This document shows, piece after piece, positions 45,061 through 55,700 of a stretch of DNA of 64,000 nucleotides (positions are counted from its first letter, which is position 1; every line of letters begins with the position of its first letter). Position numbers and translations under genes: made by a program. The stretch covers positions 154,936 through 218,935 of the forward strand of contig DKPP01000007.1 of the NCBI GenBank assembly GCA_002471255.1, written 5' to 3'. The DNA is from Akkermansiaceae bacterium UBA7331 (GTDB lineage Bacteria; Verrucomicrobiota; Verrucomicrobiia; Verrucomicrobiales; Akkermansiaceae). The notes under the pieces were generated by a model. The model did no database searches and was not told the origin of the DNA. It saw only the letters and a program-made list of their open reading frames with translations.

Positions 45061-46710
45061 TTAGTGAGCGGCACAAGCACCACAGGCCCAATTAGATCGA
45101 ATTTGAGCAAAGAAGTCATTTCCTTTATCATCTACAAGAATGAAAGCAGGGAAATCAACAACTTCAATTTTCCAAATTGCTTCCATACCCAATTCAGGAT
45201 ATTCCAGCAATTCTACTTTTTTAATGTTATCTTTAGCTAAAATAGCGGCAGGACCACCAATAGAGCCTAAATAGAAGCCACCATGCTTTTTACAAGCGTC
45301 GGTCACACATTGATCACGATTACCTTTAGCAATCATAATCATGGAGCCACCGTTTTCCTGGAATAGATCAACGTAAGAATCCATACGACCGGCGGTAGTA
45401 GGACCAAATGAACCGGAAGCATATCCCTCAGGTGTCTTAGCAGGACCTGCATAATATACAGGATGATCCTTTAAGTATTGAGGCATACCTTCGCCATGAT
45501 CCAATCTTTCCTTAATCTTAGCATGAGCAATATCACGACCTACCACGATCGTACCATTGAGACTAAGACGAGTTGTTACAGGATATTGGCTCAACTCAGC
45601 CAAAATGTCCTTCATGGGACGATTCAAATCAATAGAAACGGCATCACTAGAAGTTAAACGTAATGCTTCCGGAATGTATTGACCAGGATTGCGTTCCAAT
45701 TCTTCGATGAAAATACCTTCAGGAGTGATTTTTGCTTTGGCATTGCGGTCTGCTGAGCAAGATACACCCATACCTACAGGGCAAGAAGCACCATGACGAG
45801 GAAGACGTACTACGCGAATATCTAAGGCAAACCACTTACCACCAAATTGAGCACCTAAACCAAGCTCGCAAGCGGCTTCGTGAAGTTCTTTTTCCAATTC
45901 CACATCGCGGAATGCACGACCATGTTCATTACCGGTTGTTGGTAATTTATCATAATATTTGGTAGAAGCCAATTTAACGGTCTTTAAGCACATTTCGGCA
46001 GAAGTACCACCTACTACAAAAGCGATATGGTATGGAGGGCAAGCAGCAGTACCTAAAGTACTCATTTTTTGCACAAGGAACTTCTTCAATGAAGTCGGAT
46101 TAAGCAAAGCCTTTGTTTCTTGGTAAAGATAAGTCTTGTTAGCAGAACCACCGCCTTTAGCCACAAATAAGAACTCATATTTCAAACCTTGAACGGCAGA
46201 AATATCAATCTGAGCTGGCAAGTTTGTACCGGTATTTTTCTCTTGGTACATATCTAACGCTACAGTTTGGGAATAGCGAAGATTATTTTGAGTGTAGGCA
46301 TCATAAACACCATGAGACAATTGCTCATAATCATTGCAATCGGTCCACACTTGCTGACCTTTTTTACCAACGATATTAGCGGTACCGGTATCTTGACAGA
46401 ATGGCAAAATGCCAGCTGCTGCTACTTCAGCATTACGAAGCAAAGTCAATGCTACGCTTTTATCGTTTTCACTAGCTTGGGGATCATCCAAAATAGCTGC
46501 TACCATCTTTAAGTGAGCCGGACGCAAGAAAAAGGCTACATCGTGGAATGCCTCTGCTGCAAGAAGGCGTAAACCTTCAGGAGCAACCTTTAAAATTTGT
46601 TTTCCTTCAAACTCGGAAACACTAACATAATCCGAAGTAATAAGGCGGTATTTCGTATCATCCTGCTCCATTGGAAAAGGATCTTGATAATAAAAATCTG
46701 GAGTTGCCAT
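45061..46710 (-). CDS. fumA: Fumarate hydratase class I
   Basis: Interconverts fumarate and malate in the TCA cycle. 549 residues, normal for the iron-sulfur class I form. The N-terminal Cys of CQDTGTANIVGKKG, CPPYHIAFVVGG and CSADRNAKAKI regions match the three expected cluster ligands; the C-terminal hallmark SGSFGPTTAGRMDSYVDLFQ is complete. Oxygen-labile clusters of this class suit an anaerobic or microaerobic life. It is monocistronic and ends in a strong hairpin. The start ATG at 46710 follows a 179-base divergent gap to the sialidase gene. Confidence 0.95.
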   Translation of the reverse strand: MATPDFYYQDPFPMEQDDTKYRLITSDYVSVSEFEGKQILKVAPEGLRLLAAEAFHDVAFFLRPAHLKMVAAILDDPQASENDKSVALTLLRNAEVAAAGILPFCQDTGTANIVGKKGQQVWTDCNDYEQLSHGVYDAYTQNNLRYSQTVALDMYQEKNTGTNLPAQIDISAVQGLKYEFLFVAKGGGSANKTYLYQETKALLNPTSLKKFLVQKMSTLGTAACPPYHIAFVVGGTSAEMCLKTVKLASTKYYDKLPTTGNEHGRAFRDVELEKELHEAACELGLGAQFGGKWFALDIRVVRLPRHGASCPVGMGVSCSADRNAKAKITPEGIFIEELERNPGQYIPEALRLTSSDAVSIDLNRPMKDILAELSQYPVTTRLSLNGTIVVGRDIAHAKIKERLDHGEGMPQYLKDHPVYYAGPAKTPEGYASGSFGPTTAGRMDSYVDLFQENGGSMIMIAKGNRDQCVTDACKKHGGFYLGSIGGPAAILAKDNIKKVELLEYPELGMEAIWKIEVVDFPAFILVDDKGNDFFAQIRSNWACGACAAH

Positions 46711-46782
46711 AACTGAGAATCATTATACCCAACTCATTAGTATTTTCTAGCAAAAAGCTTTTTAATATTCATAACCAACAAG

Positions 46783-46811
46783 TAACAAAAAATTTATCAA
46801 CTTGATATAAT
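46783..46811 (+). promoter_or_regulatory. Sigma-70-type promoter for the sialidase gene
   Basis: TAACAA (46783-46788) and the perfect TATAAT (46806-46811) are 17 bases apart. This gives a leader of roughly 70 bases before the ATG at 46890. Motif match only. Confidence 0.55.
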
Positions 46812-46889
46812 ATCCTCATACGTGAAATGAAAGATCTATGATCTAAAGTTCGTAATATTCAAACATCACCATTTCACTATAAAGATCAC

Positions 46890-48602
46890 ATGAAATCACC
46901 TTTTTCCCTATTAACGCTACCCTGCACAGTTTTGATCGTATCAGCCAACGCAATGGAACAAGTGAATTATCAGTCAGGTAATCCAGATAATACATCCATC
47001 GTAGCGTGTGCTGACGCTTGGCCGGCGATGATAGGCATGAATGATAATGGCATACTCAAAATAAGCCTCAAAGATTTACCTAAAAATGCCAAGGAAATTT
47101 CCTTACATCTCGATTTTTCGAAGATGGAAAACATCAATGATATCGACCATCTCTCATTGATAGAAGGACATGATAACGACATCTTTTTCATTGATCCCTA
47201 CGAAAAAATCAAAAATAAAACAAGCTACCCCGGCAAAAAACTGGTTTCAAACATTAAACCGACAAAAAACGTAATTCTCAAAGGAGAAATCCTTCCTTCC
47301 GATTCAAATGGTGAGCGTTATTTGTGGGTTTCGGTCAAGATGAAGCCAACTGCATCCATCGATCGAAAAATAAAGTTCAGTCTCAAGGATATCAAAATCG
47401 ATGGCACATCTTACACGGCAGATACACCATTAAATGCACAACAACGTGTTGGCGTAGCTTTATGTAAGACGGGAACAGAAGTACAAGGCAAACCTTCCAT
47501 TAAAAATCGAATTCCCGGTATCGTCCGTACACCAAAAGGCACTCTGGTAGCTGTTTACGACGCACGATATGATCGCACTAACGATATGCCGAGTAATATT
47601 GACATCGTCACGTGTCGTTCCACAGATGGAGGTCAAACGTGGTCACAACCAAAAATTGCCATTAATTACACCGGCAATGATGAAAAAGGTAAGCCCATCA
47701 TCAACAAAGACAACAATTATTCCAATGACTATGGTGTGAGCGATCCTTGCATTTTGACTGATCCCCAAACAGGGAACATTTGGGTCGGAGCCGTTGCAAA
47801 AAAAGGTATTTTTGATTCAAAACCCGGTTTGAGCGACCAAGAAAGCTCCCAATATGTTATTACTCACAGCACTGATGATGGGCAATCATTTGAGCCATAT
47901 CGTAGTATAACACCGGAAATCAAAAATCCAAAATGGAGAACAATTTTTCAAGGTCCGGGTCATGGAATAGCCACTAAACCTGACGCAAACGGAAAATCTT
48001 TACTCATCATGCCATCACAAATTTGGTATATGGATAATGCACCTCACTCTTGCCTTATCTATTCAGATGATCAGGGTAAAACTTGGAAATCAAATGACAC
48101 GGTCGGAAAAGATATTAAACATGAAGGAATCCCCGCTAGCTCCAGCGAAAATTGTATTGTTGAATTAGCTGATGGTAGCTTAATGATCAATGCACGTAAT
48201 GAAGCAAGACAAGGTTACCGACATGTTTACACCACGAAAGATTTAGGAAAAACTTGGCAATCTTATGAAAGTGAAACATTACCGGAACCATCATGCCAAG
48301 CCAGCATTATCGCTGTAGATAAAGTACCAAATCTTGGACGCGCGCTTTTCTTTTCCAATCCGAATGTTAATAAGGCACCACGTCAGGATATGACTGTTAA
48401 AACATCGGTGGATGAAGGCAAAACTTGGCCTAAAAACATGCAAGTCAAATACGACGCTCGCCCATCATGTGGCTATTCCGATTTATGTATCGCGTCTCCA
48501 ACGCATTTGGGAATCATCTATGAAGGTATTATCGGAGATGAAAATATCTTTTTCTTGAGAATCCCCTTTGAGGAAATCGTGAATCAAGATAACAAACAAT
48601 AA
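46890..48602 (+). CDS. Secreted exo-alpha-sialidase
   Basis: 570 residues. It has a signal peptide (about 1-21) and an N-terminal beta-sandwich of about 165 residues, as in sialidases with a carbohydrate-binding domain. The catalytic propeller follows, with the RIP motif KNRIPGIVR (Arg207) and several Asp-box repeats (STDGGQTW at 244-251, STDDGQSF, SDDQGKTW, TKDLGKTW, SVDEGKTW). The Tyr and nearby acid expected near the C-terminus lie around CGYSDLCIASP and YEG. It would cut terminal sialic acid from mucin or glycoconjugates. No sialic acid catabolic or uptake genes are in the window. Promoter and terminator suggest a single-gene unit. Confidence 0.9.
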   Translation: MKSPFSLLTLPCTVLIVSANAMEQVNYQSGNPDNTSIVACADAWPAMIGMNDNGILKISLKDLPKNAKEISLHLDFSKMENINDIDHLSLIEGHDNDIFFIDPYEKIKNKTSYPGKKLVSNIKPTKNVILKGEILPSDSNGERYLWVSVKMKPTASIDRKIKFSLKDIKIDGTSYTADTPLNAQQRVGVALCKTGTEVQGKPSIKNRIPGIVRTPKGTLVAVYDARYDRTNDMPSNIDIVTCRSTDGGQTWSQPKIAINYTGNDEKGKPIINKDNNYSNDYGVSDPCILTDPQTGNIWVGAVAKKGIFDSKPGLSDQESSQYVITHSTDDGQSFEPYRSITPEIKNPKWRTIFQGPGHGIATKPDANGKSLLIMPSQIWYMDNAPHSCLIYSDDQGKTWKSNDTVGKDIKHEGIPASSSENCIVELADGSLMINARNEARQGYRHVYTTKDLGKTWQSYESETLPEPSCQASIIAVDKVPNLGRALFFSNPNVNKAPRQDMTVKTSVDEGKTWPKNMQVKYDARPSCGYSDLCIASPTHLGIIYEGIIGDENIFFLRIPFEEIVNQDNKQ

Positions 48603-48638
48603 TAACTTTATACATTACTATATTATCTTGCCACATTA

Positions 48639-48672
48639 AAAAGCGCATGGAACGTATGCTCCATGCGCTTTT
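48639..48672. terminator. Bidirectional terminator between sialidase and pilin-like gene
   Basis: A perfect 13-bp stem (48639-48651 with 48660-48672) with A4 and T4 ends lies between convergent genes. Confidence 0.85.
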
Positions 48673-48697
48673 ATCAATCTAAGTCGAATAGATTATT

Positions 48698-51600
48698 TTA
48701 AACTTCCTCCGGTGATAACCATTTAAAAGAAACGATGTTGAATTTACGTCCGAAGGCCTTATTAATGGCTGTCAATTTAGTGTTTGTAGTGGCTCCGGTA
48801 GTCGGATTCACTTCAATAGCTGCCGTTTCAGGTGCATTCGTTGGGTCAACGTAGTAAATACTACGTTGCACGATAGCTTCACACCATGCGCGAGACAAAA
48901 TTTTACCGGCTTTATTGGTGATTTCACCGTAGGCGCGAATAGTAAATGTATCGTCACGTGTTGTTAAAATATTACCTAATACAGCTAACACATCCGACTG
49001 AATCAAATACCCAGGGGCAGCTGTATAAGCAGAGCCTTTTGCTGCTTCTTGGTGAGGGTAAGAAACCTTTGGAGAAACAATTGTTTCACTTAATTCACTA
49101 AAAGCACTATTGATATTACTGTTATCAATGGCAGCTTGTAGAGCACCCTTCACTCCCATTTCACCTGTTTCCAAACGACGGTTAATAAATTCGGCCATGT
49201 TGAGGAATGGTCCTCTTTTCTTCACTTCCTTAACCATTTCACTAGCCAATTGCTTTAATTGACTGTCATTGATTTTACGAAGGTCAGACCATGCCTGAGC
49301 TTCTCCAGAACTGATACCATTGATAATACCTACGGAACCATAATCATCAACGTGTGATTTATCACTCGAAGCTATACCGAAGCGAGCGAATAAAGCTTCA
49401 CCTTGGTTATTGATTTCAGAAGGTTTGCCATTTTCGTTATGTAACAATTTTCTATTTTTGAGACCTTTTAAGATGGATTCCCAAGCCTTTTCAGATACGG
49501 AATTCACATTAAAAGCCCCTGGTATCGTTAGATATTTCGCTGACTTTTTATAGCCTTCTGCGTCGGTCAATTCTTTAACAATCGTGTTCACATCAGAACC
49601 TTGTCCATCAACAACAAAACGTTTATTAGCCATGGCACTCTTGTTTTGCGACGTATCCACAGAAAAGGCCTCCTTAACGACATTGTTTAATTCTTCCTTA
49701 GCGGATGAACCAATTTCTTTTGGTCTAGATGCAAATGAAGAGGTGTACCATGAATCCCACAGAGAATCATTAATCAAAAATCCGTGATCCCAGAAGTCTG
49801 ATAAAGCTTCATCATCAGAAATGTTTTGATTCTTGAATACCTTATCGGCAGGAATCATCGGATCTGCAAAGGAATTACCAATACCAACACCGGGCACACC
49901 GGATTGGTAGGCAAATCTTTTGGCTGTCTTAGGCAATGAATCAGTTTTATACCATCCGGGCGTTAGACGGAATGAAGAAAAGCCCGCTAAGCTATATGGT
50001 TGTTGCAAAGGTAATTCTGAAGCAACGATCTTATTAACCTGTTCAGCCCCCGGGCCGCCGAAAGCGGTCAATTTAGTACCATCATTTGAAAGAATGTTAC
50101 TAATGGTGATAGGAGCAAAATCGGAGTTTGCTTGTTTTACTTCAAATTGATAAGGGCTATAGGAACGAGCCAACTCAGAAGCTTTTACCATCTGACCACC
50201 CCAGAATAATGGGCTAGAGTGTTGCCAAGTTTTAGCACGATAATCACTATTTGATGGATAAGCACCCACAATAGGATTTAAACCCCATTTAGCTGAAATA
50301 CCATAATAGGCGATAAAAGTAGAATCTTCAAGAGGTCTGCCGTAATAACCTTGCTTAATCAAATTCTCATCAGGACCTTTGTTGTCCAACCAAAGTGAAG
50401 ATGGTAATTTGATCTTTTCGATTAATGGTTTTTCCCAAGCACCCCAATTGATATTAAAAATTGAAGGCATTACCTGAGTAAAGATTTTTGGATCTGGTGT
50501 AGTTTTACCGCTAAGAACTTGTTTTTGCCCAATCATTTTAGGATCCATCAAACCCGAGACCATAACAAAAGTACCTAATTTTTTTGAGGTCTTGTCAAAT
50601 TCATCAGTATATTGAGTAGATAAAACGTGATTTTCTGGCGTGAAATTAAGTTCTCCCAATGATTCTGCAAACTTGACGGAAGCCAGAGCCGGGCCCGTTG
50701 CAGATTCATATCCACTACCATCTAAATATTCATACCGAACGCCGTCAAACCAGTTCACAGCATAAGCACTGGTTTGAGTAGGGTCTTGAGACCAACCTTC
50801 TTTCAAGGCAAAGTTGTCCACATTAAGTTCAGCACCGGTTTCTTTAGCTTTATACACTTCGTTACCGTGAACGATAGAAGTGGCTAATGGTTGTGCAAAA
50901 ATTTTAATTTCACCTGCATTCAATGTAGATGGATTACCTTTTTGAGCTACCCCACTTGGCAATAACTTACTAGTCTCCCGGAAAGATGCGCCGAAGTCAG
51001 CAATCTGTCTATTATAATAACTATTACCCGAGAAAGGAACCAATAAGCTCTCGCTATAATTATTCAACAACTCATTATTTAATCCCCAAGAAAAAGGAAT
51101 ATTACTTGATGCCACCATAGGCATAAAGCGATGTTGTCCATAGTAGGAGCCCCAAGGAGCACCATTCGTACCGGACATTTTCATCGGCACATTGTAAGGA
51201 TTCCACCACACAAATACAGGAATTACAGATAAACGAGGTGTGATCCAGCCACCACGAATGGGGTGAACGTTACCATGCTTTACATACTGTAAACCAACAA
51301 AAGCATAATATTTAAGCAAAATAGGATGGCGTAAGTAAGTCTGCTTATTATCCATAATCTGCAGATTGGTAGATGAATCAGAAGCAACCGTAGTCATAGG
51401 CACACCTCCTTCCCAAACTAGTGAGTTTGACTTATCTGCTGTTGAATTGCTCGAATTGGAATCCCACATATTTGCCCATAAATGTAATTGATTCCAAGAA
51501 GAAATAGGTCGATCGGCTACAATAGGGGAACCGTCTTCACCATTCACAGCACGCAAACCTATATCTTTATTTGATAAAGGTTTCATGCCTTCGGGCAAGG

Positions 51601-52618
51601 TATTCTTTGATAGCAAAATATTTAAATCTTTTTTCAAACCTCCAAACTTAACGTCGGACAATAAGCCTTGAGAATACAAAGAAACATCGTGATAAACATC
51701 ACCTATAGCTTTAGTAGCTTGCAAACTTCCTGACGAACCTAACGTAGCCGTATCGTATGATACGATCTTTGCCAATTCTTGACTTGAAGTGTTGCCTCCA
51801 CCGGAAATAACAGACTCTAAGCCCAGAACACTTAAATCAGGTCCTGGAGTATCCCATGCACCACGAGCTATTGCAGTTAGGTCACTCTGTTGCGAATCTT
51901 CAAATTTTGGAACATTGATACGCACTTTTTGATTCTCTGCACTTACCCACCACGCGATATACTTATCATTGGCGGCCCCTTTGGTAACCTCATTTTTTGA
52001 AGCTGACAGAGTATCTTCAACCTGAATGAGACCGGCATAAATTTCTTTATTGTTTTGAATTTTGCCTCCCTTTTTGACATAGCCTAATGTACCGCCTCCT
52101 AAAAGAAGTACTCGTTTTGAATTAGACATTGTTTTGTCTAAACCTAAAGATCTGGTACCTGCACTCAAGTTAGTCAAAGACAATTTATCAGGATCGGAAA
52201 TTAACCAACGACGAAACAGAGCATTTCGTCCCTCATTATAGGTAGAATTGATTTCTACGCCTGAAGAATTAGCTCGGTTCAAATAATTGTCCCAGCTATT
52301 CCACGTTCCCAAAATATAGGGATTAGATCCGGCCGGAGCCTCTGTTCCCGGAATTAATATACCTGAGTTCGCCGAAACACGTTGGTCCGGTCCTAACTCA
52401 CCTTGTAAAGTTCCAATAGCCACTTCTAAAGCCAATCTAGCTTGAGCTTTGGCTTCAACTGTTAATAAAGCTTTTTCAGAAATACGAGTTTGTGTAGAAG
52501 CAACGGTAAGAAGCCCTACACTCAACAAGGCAAGCAACAGCATGAGGACAATGGTAGAAATCAAGGCAAAGGCCTGCCTTCTACGTAATTTTCTTGGAGG
52601 TTTGATTCTAAGTCTCAT
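48698..52618 (-). CDS. Giant pilin-like protein, Verru_Chthon cassette protein A-like (copy 1)
   Basis: 1306 residues. The N-terminus is basic (RLRIKPPRKLRRRQ), then one hydrophobic helix beginning at FALISTIVLMLLLALLSVG, in the manner of class III/GspK-PilX pseudopilins. The following TQTRISEKALLTVEAKAQ and GELGPDQRVSA match the Verru_Chthon cassette A family. The usual Glu5 and prepilin Gly are not clear. The rest is a large exported domain with no enzyme motif seen. About 60-70% of its length is similar to the neighbour at 52776-56717. Role unknown; surface fibre or minor pseudopilin is inferred. No type II secretion or pilus machinery is in the window. Confidence 0.65.
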   Translation of the reverse strand: MRLRIKPPRKLRRRQAFALISTIVLMLLLALLSVGLLTVASTQTRISEKALLTVEAKAQARLALEVAIGTLQGELGPDQRVSANSGILIPGTEAPAGSNPYILGTWNSWDNYLNRANSSGVEINSTYNEGRNALFRRWLISDPDKLSLTNLSAGTRSLGLDKTMSNSKRVLLLGGGTLGYVKKGGKIQNNKEIYAGLIQVEDTLSASKNEVTKGAANDKYIAWWVSAENQKVRINVPKFEDSQQSDLTAIARGAWDTPGPDLSVLGLESVISGGGNTSSQELAKIVSYDTATLGSSGSLQATKAIGDVYHDVSLYSQGLLSDVKFGGLKKDLNILLSKNTLPEGMKPLSNKDIGLRAVNGEDGSPIVADRPISSWNQLHLWANMWDSNSSNSTADKSNSLVWEGGVPMTTVASDSSTNLQIMDNKQTYLRHPILLKYYAFVGLQYVKHGNVHPIRGGWITPRLSVIPVFVWWNPYNVPMKMSGTNGAPWGSYYGQHRFMPMVASSNIPFSWGLNNELLNNYSESLLVPFSGNSYYNRQIADFGASFRETSKLLPSGVAQKGNPSTLNAGEIKIFAQPLATSIVHGNEVYKAKETGAELNVDNFALKEGWSQDPTQTSAYAVNWFDGVRYEYLDGSGYESATGPALASVKFAESLGELNFTPENHVLSTQYTDEFDKTSKKLGTFVMVSGLMDPKMIGQKQVLSGKTTPDPKIFTQVMPSIFNINWGAWEKPLIEKIKLPSSLWLDNKGPDENLIKQGYYGRPLEDSTFIAYYGISAKWGLNPIVGAYPSNSDYRAKTWQHSSPLFWGGQMVKASELARSYSPYQFEVKQANSDFAPITISNILSNDGTKLTAFGGPGAEQVNKIVASELPLQQPYSLAGFSSFRLTPGWYKTDSLPKTAKRFAYQSGVPGVGIGNSFADPMIPADKVFKNQNISDDEALSDFWDHGFLINDSLWDSWYTSSFASRPKEIGSSAKEELNNVVKEAFSVDTSQNKSAMANKRFVVDGQGSDVNTIVKELTDAEGYKKSAKYLTIPGAFNVNSVSEKAWESILKGLKNRKLLHNENGKPSEINNQGEALFARFGIASSDKSHVDDYGSVGIINGISSGEAQAWSDLRKINDSQLKQLASEMVKEVKKRGPFLNMAEFINRRLETGEMGVKGALQAAIDNSNINSAFSELSETIVSPKVSYPHQEAAKGSAYTAAPGYLIQSDVLAVLGNILTTRDDTFTIRAYGEITNKAGKILSRAWCEAIVQRSIYYVDPTNAPETAAIEVNPTTGATTNTKLTAINKAFGRKFNIVSFKWLSPEEV

Positions 52619-52723
52619 TAATTTACCTTCTTTAGAGTTTGCAATTTATTTTCATCGTAAATATTTACTATGTAAATACAAGAAAAAATCTTATCATCAC
52701 TTCTCAAGTTCTGTAGGTAATAA

Positions 52724-52758
52724 AAAAGCCGTATGACTTCTTGAGTCATACGGCTTTT
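52724..52758 (-). terminator. Terminator after pilin-like copy 2
   Basis: A perfect 15-bp stem (52724-52738 with 52744-52758) with a 5-base loop and an A/T flank. It lies 17 bases past the stop of the 52776-56717 gene and before the promoter region of copy 1. Confidence 0.9.
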
Positions 52759-52775
52759 GTTAGATACTTTTGTTA

Positions 52776-55700
52776 TCAAACTTCTTCAGGAGCTAACCAT
52801 TTGAAGGATATTATGTTAAAACGGCGACCAAAGGCTCTATTGATGCTAGACAATTGAGACTTTTCTACCGCACCTGTAGCCATATTTAAATCCAACGCGG
52901 CAGTCTCGGGAGCATTAGAAGGATCTACATACTCGACGCTACGCTGGACAACAGCTTCACACCAAGCATGAGAAAGAATTTTACCGGCTTTATTGGTTAC
53001 TTGCCCATATGCTCTAACAACGAATGTATCATCACGCGTTGTCAAAATATTACCAAGAACGGCTAAAACATCAGATTGGATCAAATATCCGGGAGCAGCA
53101 GTATAAGCTGAGCCTTTAGCTGCAGCAGGGAAAGGATAACTTGCAGCAGGATTAATGATCGTATCGCTCAACTCATTGAATGCGCTATTAATATTACTAT
53201 TATCAATTGCTGCTTGCAAGGCCCCTTTTATACCCAATTCATCTGTAGTTAATCGACGATTAACAAACTCAGCCATGTTTAAAAACGGACCGCGTTTACG
53301 TACTTGTTTAACCATTTCTTCAGCAAGTTGCTTAAGTTGAGATTCACTAATTTTACGTAAATCGCTCCATGCTTGGGCATCATTAGAGGAAATGCCATTC
53401 GTGATACCTACTGATCCATATTCATCAATATGAGACTTATTGCTACTGGCTATACCAAATCGTGAAAACAAAGCTTCATTTGAACTTTGAATTTCTTGAG
53501 GTTTACCGGATTCAGAATGAAGCAATTGGCGATCTTTCAAACCAAGCAAAACTGATTCCCACGCTTTAGAGGAGGTAGAATTGATATTAAAAGCACCACT
53601 TACAGTAAAAAACTGTGCTGATTTTTTATATCCATCCTGATCTGTCAAAGTATTCACAATTTCGGAAGTACTTAATCCTCTGCCATCAGGAACATTACGC
53701 TTATTAGACATCATGTTTTTCTGATTTGACATATCAGTAGCAAAAACTTCTTGGATAACTGTCTTAACATTCTGCACTCCGGATGGATTTGTAATATCTT
53801 TAGGTCTAGTTGCTAAAGAAGATGTATACCATGAATCCCATAATGCATCATTGATCATAAAACCATGATCCCAGAAATCTGCTAACGTTTCATCACCAAA
53901 TACATTGTTATTGCTAAATACTTTATCACCGGGGATCATTGGATCGGCAAATGAATTACCAATACCTACCCCCGGCACACCGGATTGATAAGCAAATCGT
54001 TTAGCGGTTTGAGGCAAGGAATCAGTTCTATACCAGCCGGGAGTAAGCCTAAAGCCGGCAAATCCTGCCAAACTATATGGCTGTTGTAATGGCAATTCAC
54101 TGGCTACAATCTTATTAATTTGTTCAGCTCCGGGACCTCCAAATGGAGATAATTTGGTACCGTCATTAGATAAAATATTACTAATAGTGATAGGAGCAAA
54201 AGTAGAGTTAGCCTGCTTTACTTCGAATTGGTATGGACTATATGAACGACCAAGTTCAGTTGCCTTAATCATTTGACCACCCCAAAATAAAGGACTGGAG
54301 TGTTGCCAAGTTTTTGCTCGATAATCTTTATTAGCAGGATAAGCACCAACAATAGGTGTTTTCCCCCACTTGGTCGATATACCAAAGTAAGAAACAAAGG
54401 TAGAGTCTTCAATTGCTTGACCTGCATATCCCTTACGAGAATATTCTTCATCATCGGTAGCCTTATGTAACCATAATTCAGCCGGCACGCGAATTAAATC
54501 CATCAAAGGTTGCTCCCATGCGCCCCAATTCATATTAATCGTGGCAGGAGTAGCCTTTAACATAATCTCAGGATCTGCCGTATTGCTACCGCTTAATTTA
54601 GTGGAAGTACCAATTTTTGTTATGTCCATTAATCCCGGAGCCATAACAAATGTACCTAGTTTATTCGATTTACTATCGAATTCCTCTGTATATTTTGAGG
54701 CTAACACATGATTCTTTGGAGTCGCATCGCCGGTGCCATTGTTCCCGCGTAAATCGTTATAACTTTCGGCAAATTTCGTAGAAATCTTAGCGATTTTATC
54801 GGTACGACCATATGAATTATTTTCTAAGACATCATATCGCTGACCATCACACAAGTTCACAGCATAAGCACTTACTTGATTAGGCTCTTGAGACCAACCA
54901 GTCTTAAAGGCAAAGTTGTCAGTAACAATATCAAATCCATTTTCTTTTGCACGCTGCACACTACCGCGGTCACCGGCACCGGCAGCCATTGTTGACACCG
55001 GTTGAGCAAATACAATAATCTCACCTGCCTTGATGGTCGAAAAGTCGCCCTTCTTATTAGCTTTACCGGAATTATCCAAGATATTGCTATCACGGAAAGA
55101 AGCACCAAAATCTGCAATTTGTCGGTTACCGTAAACTACGGAGAGGAATGGTGTCAGAGGGTTTTCAGTATAAGTCTCACGAATGGCATCCAAAGGTAAT
55201 CCGTGGGATTGCATATTATGCGATAATAACAAAGGCATAAAACGATATTGACCATAGTTTGAAAACCAAGGATTACCTGACGCATCAGTCAATTTCATAT
55301 CAACGTTGTATGGGTTCCACCATACAAAAACAGGGATAACCGATACACGAACGTCGATTGCGCCTGCGCCCATTGAGTTTGCATATTCACGCTTAATTAA
55401 ATTGATACCTACGAATGAATAAAAACGTAATAGGATGGGATGTCTTACATAAGTATGCTTATTATCCATCATCTTCACACTTGCTTCCGCATCAGAAGCA
55501 ATATAAGTCATCGGCGTTTGCCCTGACCAAGATAATACTGCAGACTGATCCTGACCATCCTTCAGTTCCGGATTCCAAAGATTGGACCATAAATATAATT
55601 GATTCCATGATGAAATAGGACGATTAGCTACAGATGGTGAACCGTCTTCTGAATTTGTAGGGCGTAAACCTATGTCCTTATTATTACCAATCATTTCATC

